A DNA stretch of 64,000 nucleotides from Flavobacterium pisciphilum (GTDB lineage: Bacteria; Bacteroidota; Bacteroidia; Flavobacteriales; Flavobacteriaceae), in assembly GCF_020905345.1 (NCBI RefSeq), contig NZ_JAJJMO010000001.1, positions 4,154,001-4,218,000 on the forward strand, in the 5' to 3' direction. Within the stretch, counting starts at the first letter, position 1. Each line of letters begins with the position of its first letter. A model generated the notes under the pieces. It did not search any database. It was not told the origin of the DNA and worked only from the letters and a program-made list of their open reading frames with translations. The translations under genes and the position numbers were made by a program. This document shows, piece after piece, positions 24,042-32,092 of this stretch.

Positions 24042-25499
24042 ATGAAAAGAATTATTTTACCCCTAATTATTCTAGGTTCGTTAATTACATCATGTAATAA
24101 TGACTCTAAAGATCAAGAGGAAGTAGCAACATCTAGTGTTGTATTAAAGGATCAATCGGTTACTCCAAGCCTATTGAAAGCAAAAGCAGGTTTTGAAAAC
24201 TTAAAGATTTATTCTCTTTTTAGTTCTGATGATGTTTTTCCAGATAGTCCAAAGTTTGTTTTTGGAGGTTCTGCTGATGGTTCTGGTCTGTTAAAAAATA
24301 CGGATGGGACTTTTACTTTTTTGGTAAACAATGAAGATAATTTTGCCGTTTCTAGAATTACTCTTGACAAAACATTCAAACCTACTAAAGGGGAGTATTT
24401 GTTAAATTCTAGTGGTGGAACTTGGAGATTATGTGGTGCTACATTGGCTACGCCTGCTGAGCATGGTTTTGGACCAGTATATTTAACTTGTGGTGAGTCT
24501 GGAGAAGAATCTCGTACGCATGCATTGGACCCTAACGGAAGTGTAGGTTCAGCATCAGTATCTAAGGAATTAGCTGGATTTGGACGTTTAAGTGCTGAAA
24601 ATGCTTTGCCTTTACGTACAGCTGCTTACAAAGGTAAAACGGTTGTTGTAATTGGTGATGATGACTCAGGAACTTACGGTGGTCAAGTTTTTATGTATGT
24701 ATCTAATACTGTGGGTGATTTATCTGGTGGATCTTTATATATGTTAAAAAGAAATGATGATAACCAAAGAGAAAAAGATATGGATGTTAACAAAACATAT
24801 CCTGTTTCTTTTGTAAAAATCGACAATCATACAACACTTACTGGTGCTCAAATTAATGCATCTGTAAATACTTTGAAAGCAATTAAATTTGGTCGTGTAG
24901 AAGATTTGGATTACCGTAAAGGTGGTGGTGCAGCTGATCGTGAATTGTATTTTAACGTTACTGGACAAAATACAACTGGAACAAATGCTGATGGTTCTAG
25001 AACTAAATACGGTAGAGTTTATAGATTAAATCTTGATGCAGCAGATCCGTTAAAAGGAACTCTTGAGGTTGTTCTTGATGGTGATAACCGTACAGGAATT
25101 GCTGGTAAATTTCAGAATCCAGATAATATTTGTGTAACTAAAAACTTTGTTTACGTTCAGGAAGATGCAAACGGATATGGTGATGAAACTCACGATGCTT
25201 ACATCTATCAATACAATATTGCAACTAAAGACTTAAAAGTTGTGGTTGAGTTGGATCACCGTCGTACACAGACTGATGCTGCTAAATATAACGTAGGTGG
25301 AATGTCTAAATTTGGAGATTGGGAATATGGTGCTTTAATTGATATTTCTGAGCAAGTTGGTATCGAAGATACTTTTATGTTAAGCGTTCAGCCTCATAGC
25401 TGGACTGGCGATAAATACAAAGGTGTTGATGGGGGAACTAACCGCCCTAATGAGCAACAAGCAAGTCAAATCTTAGTTCTTAAAGGTTTAGCGAGATAA
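24042..25499 (+). CDS. PhoX-like (DUF839) lipoprotein
   Basis: A 485-residue exported protein. MKRIILPLIILGSLITSC is a lipoprotein signal ending at Cys18. The body resembles the PhoX/DUF839 beta-propeller: GGSADGSGLLKNTDGTFTFLVNNED early, DLDYRKGGGAADRELYFNVTG in the middle, and NPDNICVTKNFVYVQEDANG near residue 365, where PhoX-type proteins have metal ligands. True PhoX is a calcium- and iron-dependent alkaline phosphatase; whether this one is catalytic is not certain. The di-haem peroxidase gene follows 96 bases downstream, with a hairpin between them. Confidence 0.8.
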   Translation: MKRIILPLIILGSLITSCNNDSKDQEEVATSSVVLKDQSVTPSLLKAKAGFENLKIYSLFSSDDVFPDSPKFVFGGSADGSGLLKNTDGTFTFLVNNEDNFAVSRITLDKTFKPTKGEYLLNSSGGTWRLCGATLATPAEHGFGPVYLTCGESGEESRTHALDPNGSVGSASVSKELAGFGRLSAENALPLRTAAYKGKTVVVIGDDDSGTYGGQVFMYVSNTVGDLSGGSLYMLKRNDDNQREKDMDVNKTYPVSFVKIDNHTTLTGAQINASVNTLKAIKFGRVEDLDYRKGGGAADRELYFNVTGQNTTGTNADGSRTKYGRVYRLNLDAADPLKGTLEVVLDGDNRTGIAGKFQNPDNICVTKNFVYVQEDANGYGDETHDAYIYQYNIATKDLKVVVELDHRRTQTDAAKYNVGGMSKFGDWEYGALIDISEQVGIEDTFMLSVQPHSWTGDKYKGVDGGTNRPNEQQASQILVLKGLAR

Positions 25500-25527
25500 A
25501 TTTCTTAAGTAATTATAAAACAGCTAT

Positions 25528-25552
25528 CCACTACTTCAATTTGAGGTAGTGG
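25528..25552 (+). terminator. Hairpin between PhoX-like and peroxidase genes
   Basis: CCACTAC pairs with GTAGTGG, extendable through TCAA/TTGA in the loop, followed by TTTCTGTTTTTC. A partial terminator that may lower expression of the second gene. Confidence 0.6.
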
Positions 25553-25595
25553 TTTCTGTTTTTCTGAATATTCCTCTTTTAATCGGTATTAAATC

Positions 25596-27380
25596 ATGAA
25601 AAAAATATATTGTTTGTTGTTGGTAATAGCATTAGTTGCTTGTCAGAAAAAAAACAAACATCAGGAAGTAAATGAATTATTTAAAGCAGATATTACTTTA
25701 TTGATTCAAAAAGTTGCCAAGCTTAAATATTCGGTTCAATCGGATTCGACTGAAGCGCAAATCCAGAGACAGTTTCTAGAAGCACACCAAAGCTATAAGA
25801 AAGTCGAGATGATAAGTGAGTATTACTCGCCAACTGTTTCTAAAGCTATTAACGGTCCTGCAATAAGTGAATTTGAAGAAAATGATAAGGTAACAGTTCC
25901 GCCTGAGGGATTTCAGGTTATTGAAGAATTAGTTTTCCCTAAATATAATGCCACCAGTAAGAAAGAATTAGTTCAAGAATTAGGCGTGCTTGCTGCCAAT
26001 TTAAATCGTTTAGAGAAAGTTTCGAGTACTAATGAATTGACCGATGGGCATGTGTTTGATGCCATGCGATTGCAAGTGTATCGCATAATTACTTTGGGAA
26101 TTACAGGATTTGATTCGCCTGTTGTTTTTAATTCAATTCCTGAAGCATCGGTGTCTTTAGAAACTATTGAAAAATACTATCGTGTTTTTATAGCAGATAA
26201 GAAGGTTCAGAGTTCTAATCAGGTTCTTGCTATTCTTGACAAAGGACAAAATTATTTAAAAGCAAATACCAATTTTAATGCTTTCGATCGTGCTTTTTTT
26301 ATCAGAGAAATTGCGAATCCATTAAGCAGAGGACTTTACCAATCTCAGACGGAATTAGGGATTCCGTTTATGAGTGAATCTAGAGGTTTAAAGCCTACAG
26401 CTCAAACAATATTTGATAAAGACGCATTTGATGCAGAAGCTTTTTCGGGTTTTCCAGATTATAAAACAACCCCTGAGAAAATAGCGCTTGGAAAAAAACT
26501 ATTTAATGATCCAATTTTATCTGGAAACAATACCCGTTCATGTGCTTCGTGTCATCATGAGGAGAAAGCTTTTACGGATGGAATGGAACGAGCTGTTTCT
26601 TTAGACGGAAAATCGCTAATTCAGCGTAATACACCTACTCTTACTAATATCGCTTTTCAGCGTGTGTTTTTCTCTGATTCTAGAGTGAGTTATCTTGAAG
26701 ATCAAGCAGTGGCTGTTATTAAAAATGAAAATGAAATGCATGGTTCTTTAGAGAAATCTGCATTGGCGATTCAGAAAGATGCGGACTATGTAAAGGAGTT
26801 TAAAAAAGCATTTCCAAAAGGAGAAATAAATGAATTTGAGATAAAAAATGCCTTGGCATCATACATTCGTTCTTTAAGTCATTACGACTCTAAATTTGAT
26901 CGATATATGCAAAATAAAGCCACTTTTACAGCTGATGAGAAGGCTGGTTTTAACTTATTTGCGGGTAAAGCTAAATGTGCAACCTGCCATTTTATTCCTC
27001 TTACAAATGGAACTGTTCCTCCTAATTTTGACAAGTCCGAAAGTGAAGTATTGGGCGTACCAAACAAAAATAAAACGCTTGATGGCGATTTAGGCAAGTT
27101 TGTAGTAACACAAGCTGCAATTCATAAATATTCATTTAAAACGCCTACAATTAGAAACATTGAACTTACTGCTCCTTATATGCACAATGGGGTTTATAAA
27201 ACTTTAGAAGAGGTTGTTGATTTTTACGAGGATGGTGGCGGAATTGGTTTAGGATTTGAGCTTCCTACCCAAACATTACCTGAAGATAAATTGAACTTAA
27301 CCGATAAAGAAAAGAAGCAACTTGTTGATTTTATGAAGACATTGACTGATGAGAGGTATTTGAAGAAAGTGAAGAGTTAA
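25596..27380 (+). CDS. Di-haem cytochrome c peroxidase fused to an imelysin-like N-domain
   Basis: A 594-residue lipoprotein (MKKIYCLLLVIALVAC). Residues about 25-255 form a helical region with EAHQSYKKVEMISEYYSPTV and INGP followed by PPEGFQVIEELVF, resembling imelysin/EfeO-type domains linked to iron uptake. The C-terminal 320 residues are a bacterial cytochrome c peroxidase/MauG domain with two haem-binding motifs, CASCH near residue 318 and CATCH near 461, and the APYMHNGVY segment. Such proteins reduce hydrogen peroxide or oxidise partner proteins in the periplasm. It lies in an apparent operon with the PhoX-like gene. The stop codon lies within a tandem repeat. Confidence 0.9.
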   Translation: MKKIYCLLLVIALVACQKKNKHQEVNELFKADITLLIQKVAKLKYSVQSDSTEAQIQRQFLEAHQSYKKVEMISEYYSPTVSKAINGPAISEFEENDKVTVPPEGFQVIEELVFPKYNATSKKELVQELGVLAANLNRLEKVSSTNELTDGHVFDAMRLQVYRIITLGITGFDSPVVFNSIPEASVSLETIEKYYRVFIADKKVQSSNQVLAILDKGQNYLKANTNFNAFDRAFFIREIANPLSRGLYQSQTELGIPFMSESRGLKPTAQTIFDKDAFDAEAFSGFPDYKTTPEKIALGKKLFNDPILSGNNTRSCASCHHEEKAFTDGMERAVSLDGKSLIQRNTPTLTNIAFQRVFFSDSRVSYLEDQAVAVIKNENEMHGSLEKSALAIQKDADYVKEFKKAFPKGEINEFEIKNALASYIRSLSHYDSKFDRYMQNKATFTADEKAGFNLFAGKAKCATCHFIPLTNGTVPPNFDKSESEVLGVPNKNKTLDGDLGKFVVTQAAIHKYSFKTPTIRNIELTAPYMHNGVYKTLEEVVDFYEDGGGIGLGFELPTQTLPEDKLNLTDKEKKQLVDFMKTLTDERYLKKVKS

Positions 27381-27470
27381 ATGTGGAAAGTTAAATGTGG
27401 AAAGTTAAATGTGAAATGTTAGAAGTTAAATGTTAAACGTGAAAAGTGAAAAGTGGAAAATTAAAGGTTA
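27376..27470 (+). repeat. 14-bp tandem repeat overlapping the peroxidase stop
   Basis: AGTTAAATGTGGAA recurs three times with period 14, the first copy containing the TAA stop, and decays into AAATGTTAAACGTGAAAAGTG words. Related in vocabulary to 2373-2420. Confidence 0.75.
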
Positions 27471-27566
27471 GGCAGATGGTAATGCATGATGTAGAGTAAA
27501 GACTATATGTGTTGTCATCTTGAATGGAGTAGAAAGATTTCTTAATGATAACTAAAGGATTTATGT

Positions 27567-27599
27567 CCGTTGGTCAAAAGAGTAATGCCGTTCATCAAA
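27567..27599 (+). promoter_or_regulatory. Tandem CCRTTNNTCAA site (probable LytTR operator) before the OM protein gene
   Basis: CCGTTGGTCAAA (27567-27578) and CCGTTCATCAAA (27588-27599) are direct repeats whose starts are 21 bp apart, two helical turns. The same paired motif occurs upstream of the OM protein gene at 30269-31204. LytTR-domain regulators bind two direct repeats of about 9 bases spaced this way, and a LytTR regulator is encoded at 29553-30266. The site lies 62 bases before ATG 27661. Confidence 0.65.
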
Positions 27600-27660
27600 C
27601 TAATTTTATTAGCGATTATAGTTTATGCTCCTTTGCAGCAAATTAATAAAAACTATTATC

Positions 27661-28260
27661 ATGAAAATTCACAAATTAGTATTGTTGACTACACTTTTCT
27701 TATTAAGCTTAATTTCAAGCAAACTTCATGCACAATCTCCATTACCAATTCATTTTGGTATAAAAGGAGGTGCAAATTATTCAGAGCTACCAGTTTCTGG
27801 TGGATTTGATTCTAAATACGCATCTGGTTATTTTGGAGGTGCAATGGCACGTTTTGATGTAGGGAGGTTTTATATCCAAAATGAAATTTTGTATAGTGAG
27901 AAATCTTCTAAAATTGAAAAGACTTCTTTAATGGGAGCGCAAAATGTAAAATGGAAAAGCATTGAGATTCCATTAGTTATTGGTTATAAAGTGATCGATG
28001 TTGAAGCTTTTAATGTGAGAGTTTTTGGAGGTGGAGTTTACTCTTATGTTGTTGATGAAAACATTACGTCTTTGAACCAGTTAAAAAACTCATTTGGAAA
28101 ATTTAATAAGTCTAATATAGGATATCAGGTTGGAGCAGGAGTAGAGATGTGGAAGTTTACTTTGGACTTTACTTATCAAGGTGGTTTAAATAACATAAGT
28201 AAAGACTTTAGTTCTAAAGCAAATTCATTTAATGTAGGTATTGGGTATTTTATATTTTAA
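27661..28260 (+). CDS. Outer-membrane beta-barrel protein
   Basis: From ATG 27661 a 199-residue protein with signal peptide MKIHKLVLLTTLFLLSLISSKLHAQ and a PorT/OmpX-like barrel: FGIKGGANYSELPV at the mature start, alternating strands such as GRFYIQNEILYSEKSSK, and a C-terminal FNVGIGYFIF ending in an aromatic residue. The frame opens at 27625, but the signal peptide begins at 27661. Function unknown. A tandem repeat resembling a LytTR operator lies upstream, and the LytS/LytTR genes follow after a terminator. Confidence 0.88.
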   Translation: MKIHKLVLLTTLFLLSLISSKLHAQSPLPIHFGIKGGANYSELPVSGGFDSKYASGYFGGAMARFDVGRFYIQNEILYSEKSSKIEKTSLMGAQNVKWKSIEIPLVIGYKVIDVEAFNVRVFGGGVYSYVVDENITSLNQLKNSFGKFNKSNIGYQVGAGVEMWKFTLDFTYQGGLNNISKDFSSKANSFNVGIGYFIF

Positions 28261-28287
28261 GGTTTCTTTTATAGTTACCCCTTTAGT

Positions 28288-28320
28288 AGCAGCAAAGAAT
28301 TTTTTTGGTTCTTTGCTGCT
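28288..28320 (+). terminator. Terminator after the OM protein gene
   Basis: AGCAGCAAAGAA pairs perfectly with TTCTTTGCTGCT across a nine-base loop, followed by CTTTTT. Confidence 0.85.
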
Positions 28321-28340
28321 CTTTTTAGAAAATATCAAAT

Positions 28341-28348
28341 TACTTTTG
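28341..28348 (+). promoter_or_regulatory. TAnnTTTG -7 element of the lytS-like gene
   Basis: TACTTTTG, exact consensus, 38 bases before the ATG at 28387. Confidence 0.5.
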
Positions 28349-28386
28349 AGTACTAATTTTCCCATACTACTAATTTCCTTTTTTAG

Positions 28387-29436
28387 ATGAATACAAAAGA
28401 CAGAGATTTACATAGGGCATTTATTGCCTTTTTTTGGTGCCTGTTAGGGATAACCATTTGGGCACAAATGATTGAGGATTATGATATTGTATCAACTACT
28501 TATCAAACCGTTTTTATATTATTATTTTCAAGTATTTTTGCTCATTTTCTTAGTGATGTAATGCTTCCTAAGGCATTACGCAAAAATAAAATGCGACCAT
28601 TTGTAGTACAAGGGATTCTTATGGTTTTGGCTTTGGCATTTTTTTTCGCATTGATTACTACTATTTTTTCCAATGACGCTTCAAGAATGAAATTATATCC
28701 TGATGAGGATGGTTCGAATTGGTTTCTTTTCCTATGGGCGAGATTTTACAGCAGTATTCCTTCAGCACTTTTAATTAATGGTACAACCTGTGGTCTTCGA
28801 TTTTATCAAGAGCACAACATCATTGAAAAGAACCATGCACGATTAAAACGCGCACATCTTGAAGCACAAATAAAAATTTTGCAGGATCAGATTAATCCAC
28901 ATTTGATGTTTAATATCCTCAATCATATTCATATTTTGATGCAAAGTAATGTGAAATTAGCTTCGGACTTATTGATTCAGTTTTCGGATATTCTCAGGTA
29001 TCAATTGTATGAATGCAACAAAGAATATGTTCCGCTACATCTAGAGATTAAATACCTAAAAGATTTAGTTGCTGTCGAGAGAACAAGATGGGGTGATGAG
29101 TTGGAAGTGGAAACAAAATGGAATATAGAAGATGGGAAAATCCAAATTGTACCTTTACTCTTAGTACCTTTAATTGAGAATGCCTTTAAGCACGTTTCAA
29201 GATTACCAAGCCAAAAAGGGTATGTTCATTTAACTTGTGAACAAAACAACAAACAACTCGTTTTTAAAATAGAAAACTCATACACTGAACAATATAAAGT
29301 CCCGTCTAAAAGCCAAGGGTTGGGTCTTGAGAATGTTAAAAAAAGACTTGCGATTCAGTATCCAGATCGATACGAGTTAAAAATAAATAAAACCGATTCA
29401 GATTTTAAAGTTATGCTAGTTTTGAATCTACAATGA
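28387..29436 (+). CDS. LytS-type sensor histidine kinase
   Basis: A 349-residue kinase with four transmembrane helices in the first 145 residues and the His_kinase (PF06580) domain after them. The phosphoacceptor His lies in DQINPHLMFNIL (about residue 176). The N box is PLIENAFKH and the G box QGLGLENVKKRL. This class partners LytTR response regulators, one of which is encoded 116 bases downstream. There is no extracytoplasmic sensor domain, so the signal is probably perceived in or near the membrane. Confidence 0.93.
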   Translation: MNTKDRDLHRAFIAFFWCLLGITIWAQMIEDYDIVSTTYQTVFILLFSSIFAHFLSDVMLPKALRKNKMRPFVVQGILMVLALAFFFALITTIFSNDASRMKLYPDEDGSNWFLFLWARFYSSIPSALLINGTTCGLRFYQEHNIIEKNHARLKRAHLEAQIKILQDQINPHLMFNILNHIHILMQSNVKLASDLLIQFSDILRYQLYECNKEYVPLHLEIKYLKDLVAVERTRWGDELEVETKWNIEDGKIQIVPLLLVPLIENAFKHVSRLPSQKGYVHLTCEQNNKQLVFKIENSYTEQYKVPSKSQGLGLENVKKRLAIQYPDRYELKINKTDSDFKVMLVLNLQ

Positions 29437-29552
29437 GAAGAACATTTTTAGCTACAGATTAGAAGGATTTTACAATATTGAATAAAAGGAATAGATCGGT
29501 AAGCTATTTTAAAAGTTAGATTAAATACAACATCAGTTAAAACATATATATT

Positions 29553-30266
29553 ATGAATATGAAATGCCTTGTAATAGATGATGAGCCTATAGCTAGAAAT
29601 GGGATTGTAGATTTCATTTCTAAGATTGATTTTCTGGATGTAATAGGTACTTGTGCTTCGGCTCTTGAAGCCACTTCATACATTCAGGAGAAGCAGGTAG
29701 ACTTGATGTTTCTGGATATTAATATGCCTTATCTTTCGGGATTAGAGTTTTTAGAGTCTTTGGATAATCCGCCATTGGTGATTTTTACAACAGCCTATTC
29801 TGAACATGCTTTGGATGGATATCGCCTGCAAGTGGTTGATTATTTGCTAAAACCTATTACGTTTCAACGTTTTTACCAAGCTTCTTTAAAAGCCAAGCAA
29901 TGGCATCAAATGGTTGGTACTTCTAAACAACCCCAGTTAGATCCGTTTCTTTATGTACGTCAAGAAGAGGGGTTTCAAAAAATATCATGGGTTGATATTT
30001 TATATATTGAAGGAATGCAGAATTACGCCAAATTGCATTTTAAAGATAAAGTACTTGTAATTCATCAGACTATGATTTCTCTAGAAGAAACACTTCCAGC
30101 GGCTATTTTCTTTAGAATCCATAAATCGTTTTTAGTAAATATTACCCATATCGATTCTGTTTCTGGTGGACGTTTGTTTGTAAAAGGACAAGAACTACCT
30201 ATTTCAAGAACTCGTAGAGAGGAGTTGTTGAAAGAGGTAGTCTATAAAAATTTATTAAGCAGATAG
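29553..30266 (+). CDS. LytTR response regulator
   Basis: A 237-residue regulator. The receiver (residues 1-120) has the acidic pair DDEP, the phosphoacceptor Asp near 54 (LMFLDINMP) and the conserved Lys in LLKPI. The LytTR DNA-binding domain (about 130-235) shows LYIEGMQNYAKLHF and FFRIHKSFLVNITHI. It is the partner of the kinase just upstream. Candidate targets are the two outer-membrane genes that flank the pair, both with tandem CCRTTNNTCAA repeats. Its stop is two bases from the stop of the convergent outer-membrane gene, with no terminator between. Confidence 0.94.
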   Translation: MNMKCLVIDDEPIARNGIVDFISKIDFLDVIGTCASALEATSYIQEKQVDLMFLDINMPYLSGLEFLESLDNPPLVIFTTAYSEHALDGYRLQVVDYLLKPITFQRFYQASLKAKQWHQMVGTSKQPQLDPFLYVRQEEGFQKISWVDILYIEGMQNYAKLHFKDKVLVIHQTMISLEETLPAAIFFRIHKSFLVNITHIDSVSGGRLFVKGQELPISRTRREELLKEVVYKNLLSR

Positions 30267-30268
30267 AT

Positions 30269-31204
30269 TTAAAACTTCCACTTAAGGGCTACTGCTCCGT
30301 AGAAAGTAGTGGTGAATCTTGGGTCAGCTAGGTCTTTTTCTCTAAAAATATCTTTTATTTTTCGGTTATTGGTCGTAAACGAACGAAACAAAGTTGACCC
30401 AACAGTAGGTTCTAATGTCCAATATTTGCCCAATTTTACTCGTGGTTTAATACCAGCAATAATTTGTTGGTAACCCAATAATGTCGATTTTCCGCCTATA
30501 TTGGTTTCCGCTGTCATTCCGCCTAATTCAACAACAGCATTTAAGTCAAGTTTTTCATTCATTCGGTAACCTAATTCCAATCCTTCTGGGAAGTTGATTT
30601 TAAAATGCAACGGACTATGAGATTCCCAATTAAAATAAATTCCAGGAAGTACCATTGGAACACCAAAACTATTGGTAAGTACTGGTCCCACACCCAAAGC
30701 TAAATTAGGATTGAATTGTTTGATGAAAAGCACCCCTCCTTGAATCAAGACATCATCTTTGTTGATTTGCTCTAGATCAGTATAAACCCCAACAGAAGCC
30801 ATTATTAACAGCGACCAAGACTTAGAAATTGATCGTAAGTGCTTGACACCGATTTGAGCATTCAAAATCTCTGTAGGGAATCCATTTGGTAATACTTCAG
30901 GAAGAGTTGTCGTGTTATAATCTCTATTTTCCATTTTGGCATACCCTCCTTGAACTCCAATTGACCATAGTCTAGGATTGTTGTATTTATCCATTTCTAA
31001 AGAAATGGGAACCTCAAGAGTTATCTGAGCTCTTTTAAAATTACTTGTTGCATCGGTTTTTGAGCTGTCAATTGGTCGAACATAATTAGAAAATGGAACA
31101 TAATCGATTTTTGCTTCTCCTGATATACCCGATTGTGCTTTCGCAGAAATTGACAGCAATAGGAAAAGAAATAGTTGCGATAAATAAAAAACAGTTTTTT
31201 TCAT
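30269..31204 (-). CDS. Outer-membrane protein (DUF6268-like)
   Basis: A 311-residue exported protein with signal peptide ending SISAKAQ. Long alternating strands (ARWxx-type, for example LALGVGPVLTNSFGVPMVLPGIYFNW and LGYRMNEKLDLNAVVELGG) and the final AVALKWKF indicate an outer-membrane barrel; I think it fits the DUF6268 group. Function unknown. The tandem motif at 31263-31301 sits 59-97 bases upstream of the ATG, over the expected -33 region, pointing to control by the neighbouring LytTR regulator. Confidence 0.8.
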   Translation of the reverse strand: MKKTVFYLSQLFLFLLLSISAKAQSGISGEAKIDYVPFSNYVRPIDSSKTDATSNFKRAQITLEVPISLEMDKYNNPRLWSIGVQGGYAKMENRDYNTTTLPEVLPNGFPTEILNAQIGVKHLRSISKSWSLLIMASVGVYTDLEQINKDDVLIQGGVLFIKQFNPNLALGVGPVLTNSFGVPMVLPGIYFNWESHSPLHFKINFPEGLELGYRMNEKLDLNAVVELGGMTAETNIGGKSTLLGYQQIIAGIKPRVKLGKYWTLEPTVGSTLFRSFTTNNRKIKDIFREKDLADPRFTTTFYGAVALKWKF

Positions 31205-31245
31205 GATTTTGATTAAAATTTTCCACGAAGAACTATGTTCTATTG

Positions 31246-31253
31246 CAATCCTA
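31246..31253 (-). promoter_or_regulatory. Weak -7 element of the LytTR-controlled OM gene
   Basis: Minus strand TAGGATTG differs from TAnnTTTG by one base. Ten bases upstream of it begins the paired LytTR-like motif, a layout typical of an activator-dependent promoter. Confidence 0.4.
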
Positions 31254-31262
31254 AAAAACCGT

Positions 31263-31301
31263 TTGACTAATGGTTAATATCTGTTGACCAATGGTAAATA
31301 T
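31263..31301 (-). promoter_or_regulatory. Tandem CCRTTNNTCAA site (probable LytTR operator)
   Basis: On the minus strand ACCATTGGTCAA is followed, 21 bp start to start, by ACCATTAGTCAA. The 34-base stretch matches the site at 27567 at 24 positions, all differences but four falling in the spacer and the degenerate NN. Confidence 0.65.
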
Positions 31302-31332
31302 TAATGTATATCAAAATTATATAAAACAAGAA

Positions 31333-31356
31333 AAAGCCTCTCTTTCGAAAGGCTTT
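31333..31356 (-). terminator. Terminator of the 31383-31898 gene
   Basis: AAAGCCT pairs with AGGCTTT, with CTTTCGAAAG inside the loop; on the minus strand the stem is followed by TTTTTC. Confidence 0.75.
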
Positions 31357-31382
31357 CCATGAATATTTTGTGATTTATAATT

Positions 31383-31898
31383 TTACAATTTAAATCCGTA
31401 TGCTAATCGCAATGCAATTTGATTCGTGTTGAATTTTGTGTAATCTTCATATCGTACACTGATATCAACATATTTATTGGCATATCCAATTCCAGGAGCC
31501 CATAAAAAAGTAGTGTCATTATATCCGTTTGTTACTGCAAAACCAGCACCTACTTCACCTAATACATAAAATTGATCTTCCCAAATAAAAGCTTTAAAAC
31601 CAGCTTTGGCAGGTATGAAACCTAAGTCTTTTGCATCATCTTTGTTGATGAACAAATTTGTAAATCCAGTTGTTAGGGTTAAAGACGTCTTCATAGATAA
31701 GTCATATTGCAGTCTAACATCTCCACCTAAAGACCAATCATAGACCTTATTTGTTGGAATCCCACCATTTAAACCAAATCCTAAACGGAAACCTTGGTCG
31801 TATTTTTTTATTTCGGTGTTTTGTTGAGCTGTTGCAGATGTATATATAATTGCAAAAACTGCAATTAATAGCATTTTTAAATTGATTGTCTTTTTCAT
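31383..31898 (-). CDS. Small outer-membrane beta-barrel protein
   Basis: A 171-residue protein with signal peptide MKKTINLKMLLIAVFAIIYTSATAQ and a compact barrel: FRLGFGLNGGIPTN, GGDVRLQYDLSMKTSLTLTTGF, FYVLGEVGAGFAV and the C-terminal NQIALRLAYGFKL. It resembles OmpW/OmpX-like porins of Bacteroidota; function unknown. A near-consensus TACTTTTA lies at 31929-31936 on its strand. It lies directly upstream of the LytTR-linked outer-membrane gene, but a terminator separates them. Confidence 0.85.
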   Translation of the reverse strand: MKKTINLKMLLIAVFAIIYTSATAQQNTEIKKYDQGFRLGFGLNGGIPTNKVYDWSLGGDVRLQYDLSMKTSLTLTTGFTNLFINKDDAKDLGFIPAKAGFKAFIWEDQFYVLGEVGAGFAVTNGYNDTTFLWAPGIGYANKYVDISVRYEDYTKFNTNQIALRLAYGFKL

Positions 31899-32002
31899 GA
31901 TATCGGAATGTTTAGTTTATTAATGATGTAAAAGTAGTAGTAGGGTAGTGTGAGAACGTTATATAATTCTTAGCTTTTATTATATAATATTGAGGTTACC
32001 AG

Positions 32003-32040
32003 TAAATTGAATAATAAATAGGCTTATAAATTGAATAATA
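32003..32040. repeat. TAAATTGAATAATA direct repeat between OM and MATE genes
   Basis: The 14-base word occurs at 32003-32016 and 32027-32040, starts 24 bp apart, in the divergent promoter region. It may be an operator for either gene; no known consensus is recognised. Confidence 0.5.
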
Positions 32041-32064
32041 GGGAAAGAATTCAAAGCTTCTAAT

Positions 32065-32072
32065 TATCTTTG
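32065..32072 (+). promoter_or_regulatory. TAnnTTTG -7 element of the MATE gene
   Basis: TATCTTTG, exact consensus, 20 bases before the GTG start at 32093, giving a leader of about 15 bases. Confidence 0.5.
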
Positions 32073-32092
32073 CAGACTTAAAAAAAAATAAA

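Noticed and set aside
27376..27470. Possible CRISPR-like array
   Set aside because: Contiguous 14-base tandem copies that decay into degenerate words; no spacers.
27570..27809. Plus-strand frame of 79 codons
   Set aside because: It starts inside the LytTR-like site and overlaps the OM protein's signal peptide in another frame.
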